DNA of 53,038 bases from SKPT01 sp040905445 (GTDB lineage: Bacteria; Planctomycetota; Phycisphaerae; Phycisphaerales; Phycisphaeraceae), in assembly GCA_040905445.1 (NCBI GenBank), contig JBBDRN010000010.1, positions 1 through 53,038 of the forward strand, written 5' to 3'. Of this stretch, positions 16,976 to 24,863 are shown one piece after another; position 1 is the first letter of the stretch, and each line of letters starts with the position of its first letter. Position numbers and translations under genes: made by a program. The notes below the pieces were generated by a model. It was not told where the DNA came from, did not search any database, and saw only the letters and a list, made by a program, of their open reading frames with translations.

Positions 16976-17659
16976 ATGCCCGCCGCCGCCATCCTCCCCG
17001 CCGCGCTCATCACGCCCTTCACCGAGCTGATGGCGCGCGGCGGCATCGCCATGTGGCCGCTGCTGCTGCTCAGCATCGTCTCCCTGACGCTCCTCTTCGA
17101 GCGCACCTGGTTCTTCATCCGCATCAACCGCCCCGGCCAACTCCGCCTCGCCGCCCGTCTCGGCACGTTGCTGCGGCAGGACGACCGCGACCAGGCCCGC
17201 ACCGCCGCCCGCGACGCGCCGGGGCTTTACGCCGCGTTCGTTGCGGACCTGCTCCTGCCCCCCGTCAGCGAGGCGTCGGCCCTCGACGTCATCGAGCGCC
17301 ACCGCCGGCGGATCGAGCGGTTCCTCCCCACGCTCTCGACGATTATCACCGCAGCGCCGATGCTCGGCATCCTCGGCACGGTGCTGGGCATCATCGCCAG
17401 CTTCGACCTGCTCGGCGCCCGCCCCGACGCGACCGATCCGCGGCAGGTCAGCCAGGGCATCGCCGAGGCCCTGCTGACCACGGCCGCGGGGCTGGTCATC
17501 GCGGTCTTCACGCTCTTTCCCTACAACGCCTTCCGCGCCCAGATCGACCGGACGCTCGCCCGGCTCGAAGCCCTTGCCGCCGCCGCCACCTCCGCCACAA
17601 AGCCGGGACCGGTGGTCCCGTCGCAGGCGGACGCGCGCTCTGAGCGACCCAGGGCCTGA
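16976..17659 (+). CDS. MotA/TolQ/ExbB-type proton channel family protein
   Basis: About 227 residues with the three-helix pattern of the family: helix 1 near residues 20-42 (AMWPLLLLSIVSLTLLFERTW), helix 2 near 118-140 (ITAAPMLGILGTVLGIIASF) and helix 3 near 160-185 (ALLTTAAGLVIAVFTLFPYN). APMLGILGTVLGII and TTAAGL are the conserved ExbB/TolQ blocks. Family members couple the proton gradient to periplasmic work together with an ExbD/TolR partner; none follows here. An in-frame start at 16940 would add 12 residues overlapping the hairpin element, so 16976 is preferred. Downstream is a 228-bp gap, then glgP. Confidence 0.88.
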   Translation: MPAAAILPAALITPFTELMARGGIAMWPLLLLSIVSLTLLFERTWFFIRINRPGQLRLAARLGTLLRQDDRDQARTAARDAPGLYAAFVADLLLPPVSEASALDVIERHRRRIERFLPTLSTIITAAPMLGILGTVLGIIASFDLLGARPDATDPRQVSQGIAEALLTTAAGLVIAVFTLFPYNAFRAQIDRTLARLEALAAAATSATKPGPVVPSQADARSERPRA

Positions 17660-17887
17660 CGCGGCACAAAGGCCGCCACCTGCCACCCGCGATCGCCGGC
17701 CGCGGCCCGGCGCTGGTGGGGCTTGACCGGTCTGCCTCATGCGGGCCTCTCGTCCAGAAAAGGGGCATCCCATAGCCGTCCTCAATGTGTGCGCCCCCTT
17801 TCCCGACATTGCTTACAGGGCTATAACCTCAACAACCCGGCCTGGCCCAGGCCCCACCCGGCATCGCGCTGACACGAAAGCCACACC

Positions 17888-20515
17888 ATGCTCACTCCGG
17901 AACTCGCCAGGATCCGCGCCTTCGAGGTTGTGCCGTCTTTGCCCAAGCCCCTCCAGCCGCTGCTGGACGTCGCCTACAACGTCTGGTGGACCTGGCATCC
18001 CGAGGCGGTCGAGCTGTTCGTCCGCCTCGATCGCAACCTCTGGCACGCCACCCACCACAATCCTGTCAAGCTCCTGGGCATGGTCCCGCAGCAGACGCTG
18101 GACGCCTTCGCCCGCGACGACGGCTACCTCACCAGCCTCGCCCGCGTGCTCGAAAACCTCGGCCGACACATGGAGCGCACGCCCTGGCTCCAGTCCACCG
18201 GCCACGAGACCGGCGACTTCACCGTCGCCTACTTCTGCGCCGAGTTCGGCCTCGCCGAGAGCCTGCAGGTCTACTCGGGGGGCTTGGGCTGCCTCGCCGG
18301 CGACCACCTCAAGTCCGCCGCCGAGCTCGGCCTGCCCATGGTCGCCGTCGGCCTGCTCTACCGCCACGGCTACTTCCAGCAGTACCTCAACGCCGACGGC
18401 TGGCAGCAGGAGTACTACCCCGACCTCGACCTCGCGAATCTCCCCATGCGCCAGGTGCTCGACAAGAACGGCAAGCCCCTGACCGTCGGCGTCGAAATGC
18501 CCGGACGCCAGGTCCGCATCGGCATCTGGCAGGTGCAGGTCGGCCGCATCCCGCTCTACCTGCTCGACACCAACCTCCCCGAAAACGACGAAGCCGACCG
18601 CCACATCGCCGCCCAGCTCTACGGCGGCGACATGGAGCTGCGCATCAAGCAGGAGATCGTTCTGGGCATCGGCGGCCTTCGCGCCCTGGAAGCCCTCGGC
18701 ATCGACCCCGATGTCTGCCACATGAACGAGGGCCACTCCGCCTTCCTCGCGCTCGAGCGCATCCGCAAGCTCATCGAGAAGCACGGCGTCAGCTTCGACG
18801 AAGCGCGCCAGGCCGCGGGCGCGAGCCTCGTCTTCACCACGCACACGCCCGTGCCCGCGGGCATCGACCGTTTCCCGCCCGACATGCTCGAGCGCTACTT
18901 CCGCCACTACCACGGCTCGCTGCGCCTGGACATGGAGGGGCTGCTCGCGCTCGGCCGGGAGAACGTCTTCAACCGCAACGAGTTCTTCTCGATGGCGGTG
19001 CTCGCCATCCGCACCGCCGACTGGGCCAACGGCGTGAGCAAGCTGCACGGGCGCGTCAGCCGGCACATGTGGCGCGGCATCTGGCCCAACATCCCCGAGG
19101 AGGAGGTGCCCGTCAGCCACGTGACCAACGGCGTGCATGCCCGCTCCTGGCTCTCGGGCGACCTCGTCTACCTGCTCGACCGCTACCTCGGCCTGCGCTG
19201 GCAGAACAACCCCGCCGACCAGAGCGTCTGGAACGCCGTCGAGGAAGTCCCCGACGAGGAACTGTGGCGCGTCCACGAGCGGCGGCGCCAGAAGCTCATC
19301 GTCTGGGCCCGGCGTCAGCTTCGAGCCCAGCTCGAGGCCCGCGGCAAAAACCCGGACAACATCCGCGAAACACTCGAAGCCCTCGACCCCAACGCCCTGA
19401 CGGTCGGCTTTGCACGCCGCTTCGCCACCTACAAGCGCGGCAACCTGTTCCTCCGCGACGCCGACCGCTTGCTCAAGCTCCTGGCCGACACCGATCGCCC
19501 GATCCAGTTCCTCATCGCCGGCAAGGCCCACCCCGCCGACTCGGGCGGCAAGGAGCTGATCCGCCACATCGTCAAGTTCGCCCAGGACTCCGAAGCGGGC
19601 CACAAGATCGTCTTCCTCGAAAACTACGACATCAACGTCGCCCGCTACCTCGTCCAGGGCTGCGACCTCTGGCTCAACACCCCGCGCCGGGGCATGGAAG
19701 CCTCCGGCACATCGGGCATGAAGGCCGCGCTCAACGGCGTGCTCAACTGCTCCGTGCTCGACGGCTGGTGGGACGAAGCGTTCCGCAACGACCTGGGCTG
19801 GGCGATCGGGCGCGGCGAGGAGTACGCCAACCCCGCCGTCGCCGACGAACTCGAAAGCCAGGCGCTCTACGACCTGCTCGAGCGCGAGATCATCCCGCTC
19901 TTTTATGACCGCGACAGCCAGAACATCCCGCGCACCTGGGTGCAGTGGATGAAGCGCTGCATCGCCAACCTCGCCCCGCGCTTCAACACCAACCGCATGC
20001 TGCAGGAGTACACCGAGCAGCTCTACCTGCCGGCCCTGGCGCGGGCCCGGACGCTCAACGCCGGCAAACTGGAAAACGCCGTCGAAGTCGCGCGCCAGAA
20101 GGTGCGCCTGCGCGACGCCTGGCACGAGCTGCGCGTCGAATCGGTCGAAGCGCCCATCGACCAGCCGATCAACGTCCGCGAGCACCTGCCCATCAAGGTC
20201 GTCGCCCACCTCGGCGAGCTCAAGCCCGACGAGCTGCGCGTCCAGGCGTACACCGGCCTGATCGACAACGAAAACCGATTGACCCAGGGCGAGCCCGTCG
20301 ACCTCAAGCACGAGCGCAACCTCGGCAAGGGCCGACACCGATTCGTCGGCCGCATCGACGCGGGCAACAGCGGGCGCTACGGCTTCGCCGTCCGCATCAT
20401 CCCGGGCGGCAACTTCTTCGGCCGCCCCCCTGTGCCGGGGCTCATCCACTGGGAGCACCAGGACGCCGTCCCCGCCCCCGCCGAGGACGAGGCCGTCGAG
20501 GAGCAGACGGCATAA
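17888..20515 (+). CDS. glgP: Alpha-glucan phosphorylase
   Basis: 875 residues. It starts with a DUF3417-like N-terminal domain (VWWTWHPEAVELFVRLD), as in the short alpha-glucan phosphorylase subtype. Phosphorylase blocks are FCAEFGLAESLQVYSGGLG, HMNEGHSAFLALE, TTHTPVPAGIDRF, VTNGVHARSW, FARRFATYKRGNL and the PLP-binding region EASGTSGMKAALNG, whose lysine should carry the cofactor. It releases glucose-1-phosphate from glycogen-type glucans. A possible extended -10 (GGCTATAAC, 17818-17827) lies 60 bp upstream, with no clear -35. The leuA attenuator promoter begins 15 bp after the stop codon. Confidence 0.95.
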   Translation: MLTPELARIRAFEVVPSLPKPLQPLLDVAYNVWWTWHPEAVELFVRLDRNLWHATHHNPVKLLGMVPQQTLDAFARDDGYLTSLARVLENLGRHMERTPWLQSTGHETGDFTVAYFCAEFGLAESLQVYSGGLGCLAGDHLKSAAELGLPMVAVGLLYRHGYFQQYLNADGWQQEYYPDLDLANLPMRQVLDKNGKPLTVGVEMPGRQVRIGIWQVQVGRIPLYLLDTNLPENDEADRHIAAQLYGGDMELRIKQEIVLGIGGLRALEALGIDPDVCHMNEGHSAFLALERIRKLIEKHGVSFDEARQAAGASLVFTTHTPVPAGIDRFPPDMLERYFRHYHGSLRLDMEGLLALGRENVFNRNEFFSMAVLAIRTADWANGVSKLHGRVSRHMWRGIWPNIPEEEVPVSHVTNGVHARSWLSGDLVYLLDRYLGLRWQNNPADQSVWNAVEEVPDEELWRVHERRRQKLIVWARRQLRAQLEARGKNPDNIRETLEALDPNALTVGFARRFATYKRGNLFLRDADRLLKLLADTDRPIQFLIAGKAHPADSGGKELIRHIVKFAQDSEAGHKIVFLENYDINVARYLVQGCDLWLNTPRRGMEASGTSGMKAALNGVLNCSVLDGWWDEAFRNDLGWAIGRGEEYANPAVADELESQALYDLLEREIIPLFYDRDSQNIPRTWVQWMKRCIANLAPRFNTNRMLQEYTEQLYLPALARARTLNAGKLENAVEVARQKVRLRDAWHELRVESVEAPIDQPINVREHLPIKVVAHLGELKPDELRVQAYTGLIDNENRLTQGEPVDLKHERNLGKGRHRFVGRIDAGNSGRYGFAVRIIPGGNFFGRPPVPGLIHWEHQDAVPAPAEDEAVEEQTA

Positions 20516-20530
20516 CCTTCATTCGCACCA

Positions 20531-20559
20531 TTGACCCCCGCGCCCGCCACAGGTACGAT
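20531..20559 (+). promoter_or_regulatory. Sigma-70-type promoter of leuA
   Basis: TTGACC (20531-20536) and TACGAT (20554-20559) are separated by exactly 17 bp. Transcription should start about 7 bases beyond, close to or at the ATG of the leader peptide at 20568, so the leader may be translated from a nearly leaderless message. Confidence 0.7.
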
Positions 20560-20567
20560 GTCTTCCC

Positions 20568-20630
20568 ATGAACCGTCCGACCCCCCGCACGCTGCTGCTT
20601 ACCCTGAGCCTGACGCTCCGCGCCGGATAG
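20568..20630 (+). CDS. leuL: Leucine leader peptide (leuA attenuator)
   Basis: A 20-codon open frame, ATG to TAG, with six leucine codons within nine positions (LLLTLSLTL at residues 9-17). It lies between a good promoter and an intrinsic terminator upstream of leuA. Ribosome stalling at these codons when charged Leu-tRNA is scarce is the known mechanism for leu operon attenuation. Bases 20571-20578 (AACCGTCC) are complementary to 20631-20638 (GGACGGTT), giving the expected segment 1/segment 2 pairing. The gene assignment is inferred from layout and composition; leader peptides share no sequence homology. Confidence 0.8.
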   Translation: MNRPTPRTLLLTLSLTLRAG

Positions 20631-20654
20631 GGACGGTTTACCCGCGACACGCCA

Positions 20655-20697
20655 AACCAACCGCCCTGCCCGGCTCAACCCGGCAGGGCGGTTTTTT
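20655..20697 (+). terminator. Intrinsic terminator / attenuator before leuA
   Basis: An 11-bp perfect stem ACCGCCCTGCC (20660-20670) / GGCAGGGCGGT (20682-20692) with an 11-base loop, followed by a T run to 20697. The 5' arm region (20655-20673) can alternatively pair with 20624-20640 (CCGGATAGGGACGGTTT), a plausible antiterminator. leuA starts 52 bp after the T run. Confidence 0.85.
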
Positions 20698-20748
20698 GAT
20701 GGACGCCCAGGCCGAGGACCGACAAGGGCGCGTGCAAGGAGAGCAGTC

Positions 20749-22344
20749 ATGCCCGACGCCGACCCGACCCACATTCGCATCTTCGACACGACGCTTCGCG
20801 ACGGCGAGCAGTCGCCCGGCGCGAGCCTGAACCACCAGGAGAAGATGGAGATCGCCCGCCAGCTCGAGGCCATGCACGTCGACGTCATCGAGGCGGGCTT
20901 TCCCATCACCAGCCAGGGCGACTTCCACGCCGTCGACGCCATCGGCCGCGAGTTGACGCAGTCGACGGTCTGCGGCCTGGCGCGCAGCGTTCCAGCGGAC
21001 ATCGACCGCGCCGCCGAAGCGCTCAAGGACGCCCACCACCCGCGCATCCACGTCTTCTGCGCCACCAGCCGGATCCACCTCGAGCACAAACTGCGCAAGG
21101 CCTTCGACCAGATCGTGCAGATCTCCGTCGACTCCGTGAAGCGCGCCCGCGATCACGTCGCCGATGTCGAGTTCAGCCCGGAGGACGGCTCGCGCACCGA
21201 GCTCGCCTATCTTGTCGAGATCACCGGCGCGGTCATCGACGCCGGCGCCACCACGGTCAACATCCCTGACACGGTTGGCTACGCGGTCCCGGAGGAATAT
21301 GGCCACATCTTCGCCTACCTCCGCGAGCAGTTGCCCGCCATCGACGAGAAGGACATCTATCTCTCGGCCCATTGCCACAACGACCTCGGCCTCGCCGTGT
21401 CCAACTCGCTCGCCGCCGTGCGCCATGGCGCCCGGCAAGTCGAGTGCACGATCAACGGCATCGGCGAACGCGCCGGCAACGCCGCGCTCGAGGAGATCGT
21501 CATGGCCCTGCGCACGCGCAAGGACTACTTCGGCCGCTTCAACACCACCATCGACACCCGGAAGATCTACCCCGCCTCGCGCATGGTCGCCAACCTCACC
21601 GGCCTGCAGGTGCAGCGCAACAAGGCGGTCGTCGGCGAGAACGCGTTCGCCCACGAAGCCGGCATCCACCAGGACGGCATGCTCAAGCACCGCTCGACCT
21701 ACGAGATCATGGACCCCGCCGACCTCGGCGTGCCCGAAAGCAAGCTCGTGCTCGGCAAGCACTCCGGCCACCACGCGCTCAAGCAGCGCATCCGCGACCT
21801 CGGCTACACCGTCGACGAGCAGACCCTCGACCGCGTCTACAACCAGTTCAAGAGTCTCGCCGACAAGAAGAAGGACGTCTACGACGAGGACATCGAGGCC
21901 TTGCTCGACGAGCAGCTCGAGACCGACCGCTGGTTCTGGGAACTCGTCCGCTTTCAGGTTACGTCCGGCACGGGCGTGATCTCCACCGCGACGGTGGTGC
22001 TGCGCGACTCCTCGGGCACCGAGGCGCTCGATGCCGCCACCGGCGACGGGCCGATCGACGCGGTCTACTCCGCCATCCAGCGCATCACCAACGTCGCGGT
22101 GTCGCTGGAGGACTACCAGTCGCGCGCGGTCACGGGCGGCAAGGAAGCCCAGGGCGAGGTGTCCGTGCGCATCAGCCACCACGGCCAGGTGGTGCGCGGC
22201 CGGGGTTATTCGACCGACGTTGTCGAGGCGGCGGCGAAGGCGTACATCGCGGCGATCAACCGCCTCAAGAGCGTGGACGTGCGGCAGGTCTCGGCCACGA
22301 GCGCCGTGGAGGCGGGCGACGGCGAGACGGCGGCGCAGCCGTGA
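20749..22344 (+). CDS. leuA: 2-isopropylmalate synthase
   Basis: 531 residues, the usual long LeuA form. It condenses acetyl-CoA with 2-ketoisovalerate in the first committed step of leucine synthesis. The catalytic N-terminal TIM barrel has IRIFDTTLRDGEQSPG (metal Asp and catalytic Arg) and the metal-binding HxH in SAHCHNDLGLAVSNSL; GIGERAGNAALEEIVMAL and FAHEAGIHQDGMLK are LeuA signatures. The C-terminal ~120 residues form the LeuA dimer/allosteric domain that mediates leucine feedback inhibition. The ribosome site GGAGAG is at 20739-20744. Transcription is probably controlled by the upstream attenuator. No other leu genes follow. Confidence 0.96.
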   Translation: MPDADPTHIRIFDTTLRDGEQSPGASLNHQEKMEIARQLEAMHVDVIEAGFPITSQGDFHAVDAIGRELTQSTVCGLARSVPADIDRAAEALKDAHHPRIHVFCATSRIHLEHKLRKAFDQIVQISVDSVKRARDHVADVEFSPEDGSRTELAYLVEITGAVIDAGATTVNIPDTVGYAVPEEYGHIFAYLREQLPAIDEKDIYLSAHCHNDLGLAVSNSLAAVRHGARQVECTINGIGERAGNAALEEIVMALRTRKDYFGRFNTTIDTRKIYPASRMVANLTGLQVQRNKAVVGENAFAHEAGIHQDGMLKHRSTYEIMDPADLGVPESKLVLGKHSGHHALKQRIRDLGYTVDEQTLDRVYNQFKSLADKKKDVYDEDIEALLDEQLETDRWFWELVRFQVTSGTGVISTATVVLRDSSGTEALDAATGDGPIDAVYSAIQRITNVAVSLEDYQSRAVTGGKEAQGEVSVRISHHGQVVRGRGYSTDVVEAAAKAYIAAINRLKSVDVRQVSATSAVEAGDGETAAQP

Positions 22345-22458
22345 TGCCGAGCGATGGCAGCAGGCGCATCAGCAGGCGAGTATGATCACCAAAGCGATGC
22401 GCAGTGAGCAGATTCATGGGCTGGCACCGCCCGGCTCGCTTTGACCAGAGTCATTAAC

Positions 22459-22761
22459 ATGGCAGCGCAAATCGACATCGACCGCCAAGTCATCGCCGAC
22501 TTCTGTCGGCGATATGGGATCAAGCGCCTGTCGCTGTTCGGCTCGGTCCTGCGCGAAGATTTCGGGCCTGAAAGTGATGTCGACGTGCTCGTGGAGTTTG
22601 AGCCAGGTGCGACGCCCGGTTACTTCACGATCGGACGGATGATTAATGAACTCAGTGATATGTTCGGGCGGCAGGTGGACCTGCGCACGCCCGAGGGCGT
22701 GAGTCGCTACTTCCGTCGCGAGGTTCTCGCGGCCGCGGAGCCGCTCTATGCCGCCGCTTGA
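22459..22761 (+). CDS. mntA: MntA-type nucleotidyltransferase antitoxin
   Basis: 100 residues from the ATG at 22459; a TTG at 22441 is possible. It has the minimal nucleotidyltransferase signature LFGSVLREDFGPESDVDVLV (GSx10DxD), with GSV and two aspartates intact. In characterised HepT/MntA systems MntA adds AMP to a tyrosine of the HEPN toxin HepT and so neutralises it. The 3' end overlaps the HEPN gene by 14 bp. The pair is less GC-rich by eye than its neighbours, consistent with acquisition. It sits between leuA and phoH, a typical small-module insertion. Confidence 0.88.
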   Translation: MAAQIDIDRQVIADFCRRYGIKRLSLFGSVLREDFGPESDVDVLVEFEPGATPGYFTIGRMINELSDMFGRQVDLRTPEGVSRYFRREVLAAAEPLYAAA

Positions 22762-23110
22762 CGACCAAGCGCGACTGCGCCACATGCTGGATGCAGCCCA
22801 AGCGGCGCAGCGTTTTCTGGCCGGCCGCACGCAGGAGGATCTGCACACGGACTTGCAGCTCCAGATGGCGGTGGCGCACTGCGTGCAGATCATCGGCGAG
22901 GCGGCGGCCCGGTTGAGTGAGCAGACGCAGGCCGACATCCCCGAACTGCCTTGGCGAGACATCCGAGCGATGCGCAACCAGATCGTGCATGTGTATTTCG
23001 ACCTCGACACGGCCGTGCTCTGGAAGACCGTGTGCGACGACCTTCCTCCCTTGATCGACGCCGTTGGTCGGTCTTTCCCAGTCGAAGGCGACGACCCACG
23101 ACAGGCCTGA
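22748..23110 (+). CDS. hepT: HepT-type HEPN-domain ribonuclease toxin
   Basis: 120 residues, all-helical HEPN (DUF86) fold. The active-site motif RNQIVHVY is at residues ~77-84 (Rx4HxY), with the tyrosine that MntA AMPylates. The upstream block VAHCVQIIGEAAARLS is typical of DUF86 proteins. Likely an mRNA- or tRNA-cleaving toxin when unmodified. Translation is probably coupled to mntA through the 14-bp overlap. The motif is intact, so the system may be active. Confidence 0.9.
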   Translation: MPPLDDQARLRHMLDAAQAAQRFLAGRTQEDLHTDLQLQMAVAHCVQIIGEAAARLSEQTQADIPELPWRDIRAMRNQIVHVYFDLDTAVLWKTVCDDLPPLIDAVGRSFPVEGDDPRQA

Positions 23111-23151
23111 CGCTTCGCCAATACTCGCCCTTCGAGAGGTTTCCAATACCG

Positions 23152-24600
23152 ATGGCTGAACCCAAGGCTCCAACCCAGCAGCGTCCCGCCGGCGAGTCCC
23201 CCGCCCCCGCCACGGCCCCCGACGCTGACGACATCAAGCACTTCGTCCTCGACACGAACGTCCTGCTGCACAACCCGGCGGCGCTGTTCATGTTCAAGGA
23301 GCACGAGGTCATCATCCCCTTCGCCGTGCTCGAGGAGCTCGACAAGTTCAAGAAGGAGAACGACGACGTCGGCCGCAACGCCCGCGAGGTCATCCGCCAG
23401 CTCGACGCCCTGCGCGTCAAGGGCCACCTCGCCGAGGGCGTGCCGTGGAACGGCGAAGGCGGCACCGTCCGCGTCGTCTTCTCCATGGACGAACGCCCAC
23501 GCTGGCTCTCCGACGAGCTGCCCGACAACCGCATCATCGGCGTCGCCTGGGCGCTGACTCAGCAGGGCAAGCGCGCCATCCTCGTCACCAAGGACATCAA
23601 CGTCCGCATCAAGTCCGACGCGCTCGGCATCCACACCGAGGACTTTGAAGCCCAGAAGGTCGACATCCATCATCTCTACGCCGGCTACACCCAGCTCGAC
23701 GTCCCCGGGGACATCATCGACGCGCTCTACGAAGAAAAGCAGCTCGACCTCGCCGACCTCGTCGAGCACCTCTTCGAGGAAACGCCCGACGGCCAGAAGC
23801 GCGAGCTGCACATCCACGAGAACCAGTTCGTCCAGCTCCGCGACGCGCTCGACGAATCGCACACCGGCCTCGCCCGCCGACTCGCCGACACCGAGCACCT
23901 CATCCCCGTCCAGGGGCCGCGCAAGCCCGTCACCGGCATCATGGCGCGCAACGTCCAGCAGACCATGGCCTTCGACCTGCTGCTCGACGACGAGATCAAG
24001 CTCGTCACCCTCCTCGGCACCGCCGGCACCGGCAAGACGCTGCTCGCCATCGCCGCCGGCATGCTCAAGGTCTTCACCGAGCAGCGCTACGACAAGCTGC
24101 TCGTCGCCCGCCCCATCATGCCCATGGGACGCGACATCGGATACCTGCCCGGCACCAAGGAGGAAAAGCTCGAAGCCTGGATGCAGCCCATCTTCGACAA
24201 CCTCACCTACCTCCTCTCGACCCGCGGCGCCGGCTCACAGCACGCCGAGTCCAAAAACCCCGAGCAGCGTATCAGCCAGCTCACCGCCGCCGGCCAGCTC
24301 GTCCTCGAGCCGCTGACCTACATCCGCGGCCGCTCCATCCCCCACCAGTTCATGATCATCGACGAAGCCCAGAACCTCACCCCCCACGAGGTCAAGACCA
24401 TCGTCTCACGCGTCGGCGAAGGCACCAAGATCGTCCTCACCGGCGACGTCGCCCAGATCGACAACCCCTACCTCGACAGCTCATCCAACGGCCTGTCGTT
24501 CATGGTCGAACGCTTGAAGGGCTCCGCACTCGTCGGCCACGTGACGCTGGCGAAAAGCGAACGCAGTGAGCTCGCCTCCCTCGTCGTCGACCGCCTCTAG
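23152..24600 (+). CDS. PIN-domain / PhoH-like ATPase (YlaK type)
   Basis: 482 residues. The ATG at 23152 follows GAGAGG; the frame is open further upstream within hepT, but the conserved protein starts here. Residues ~30-170 are a PIN nuclease domain (FVLDTNVLLHNP with the first Asp, then ILVTKDINVRIKSDALG). Residues ~260-480 are the PhoH ATPase: Walker A GTAGTGKTLLA, VARPIMPMGRDIGYLPG, Walker B MIIDEAQNLTPHE and LTGDVAQIDNPYLD. The fusion is known from Bacillus YlaK and actinobacterial PhoH2-like proteins, thought to act in RNA unwinding or decay. The Pro/Ala segment at residues 15-22 is another CCCCCGCCAC-type linker. Confidence 0.93.
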   Translation: MAEPKAPTQQRPAGESPAPATAPDADDIKHFVLDTNVLLHNPAALFMFKEHEVIIPFAVLEELDKFKKENDDVGRNAREVIRQLDALRVKGHLAEGVPWNGEGGTVRVVFSMDERPRWLSDELPDNRIIGVAWALTQQGKRAILVTKDINVRIKSDALGIHTEDFEAQKVDIHHLYAGYTQLDVPGDIIDALYEEKQLDLADLVEHLFEETPDGQKRELHIHENQFVQLRDALDESHTGLARRLADTEHLIPVQGPRKPVTGIMARNVQQTMAFDLLLDDEIKLVTLLGTAGTGKTLLAIAAGMLKVFTEQRYDKLLVARPIMPMGRDIGYLPGTKEEKLEAWMQPIFDNLTYLLSTRGAGSQHAESKNPEQRISQLTAAGQLVLEPLTYIRGRSIPHQFMIIDEAQNLTPHEVKTIVSRVGEGTKIVLTGDVAQIDNPYLDSSSNGLSFMVERLKGSALVGHVTLAKSERSELASLVVDRL

Positions 24601-24603
24601 ACG

Positions 24604-24720
24604 CGCCGTAGGGTCCGCTGTGCGGACCTTCCCCGCCTCGCCGTAGGGGCCGCGGTGCGGACCCTCTTCTCGCAAGCGCGCCAGCGCCACGGTCCGCACA
24701 GCGGCGGCGAACCCTACGCC
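24604..24720. repeat. GTAGGGTCCGC inverted element, copy 1
   Basis: CGTAGGGTCCGCTGTGCGGACC lies at the left end and GGTCCGCACAGC...ACCCTACG at the right (24691-24719), with a second direct copy of the left arm (GTAGGGGCCGCGGTGCGGACC) near 24642. Each arm contains the smaller palindrome GTCCGC-tgt-GCGGAC. It occupies the gap after phoH. Related elements are at 37851 and 50631. Confidence 0.75.
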
Positions 24721-24863
24721 GCTCCCGGGGCCCACCCCATGCGATGCTTGCTGCACGACGCGCCGGCGCACCCGTCGACGCGTCTATGATTAATCCCGGA
24801 CGCGGCAACGCCGACGCGCTGCCGCCCCCGCCCCGCCCCGCCTCGCCTCCCGGGAGCCACCAC

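Noticed and set aside
17813..20458. 881-codon reverse open frame opposite glgP
   Set aside because: Caused by high-GC codon bias on the opposite strand; translation is Val/Ala/Asp-rich without motifs, and glgP is certain.
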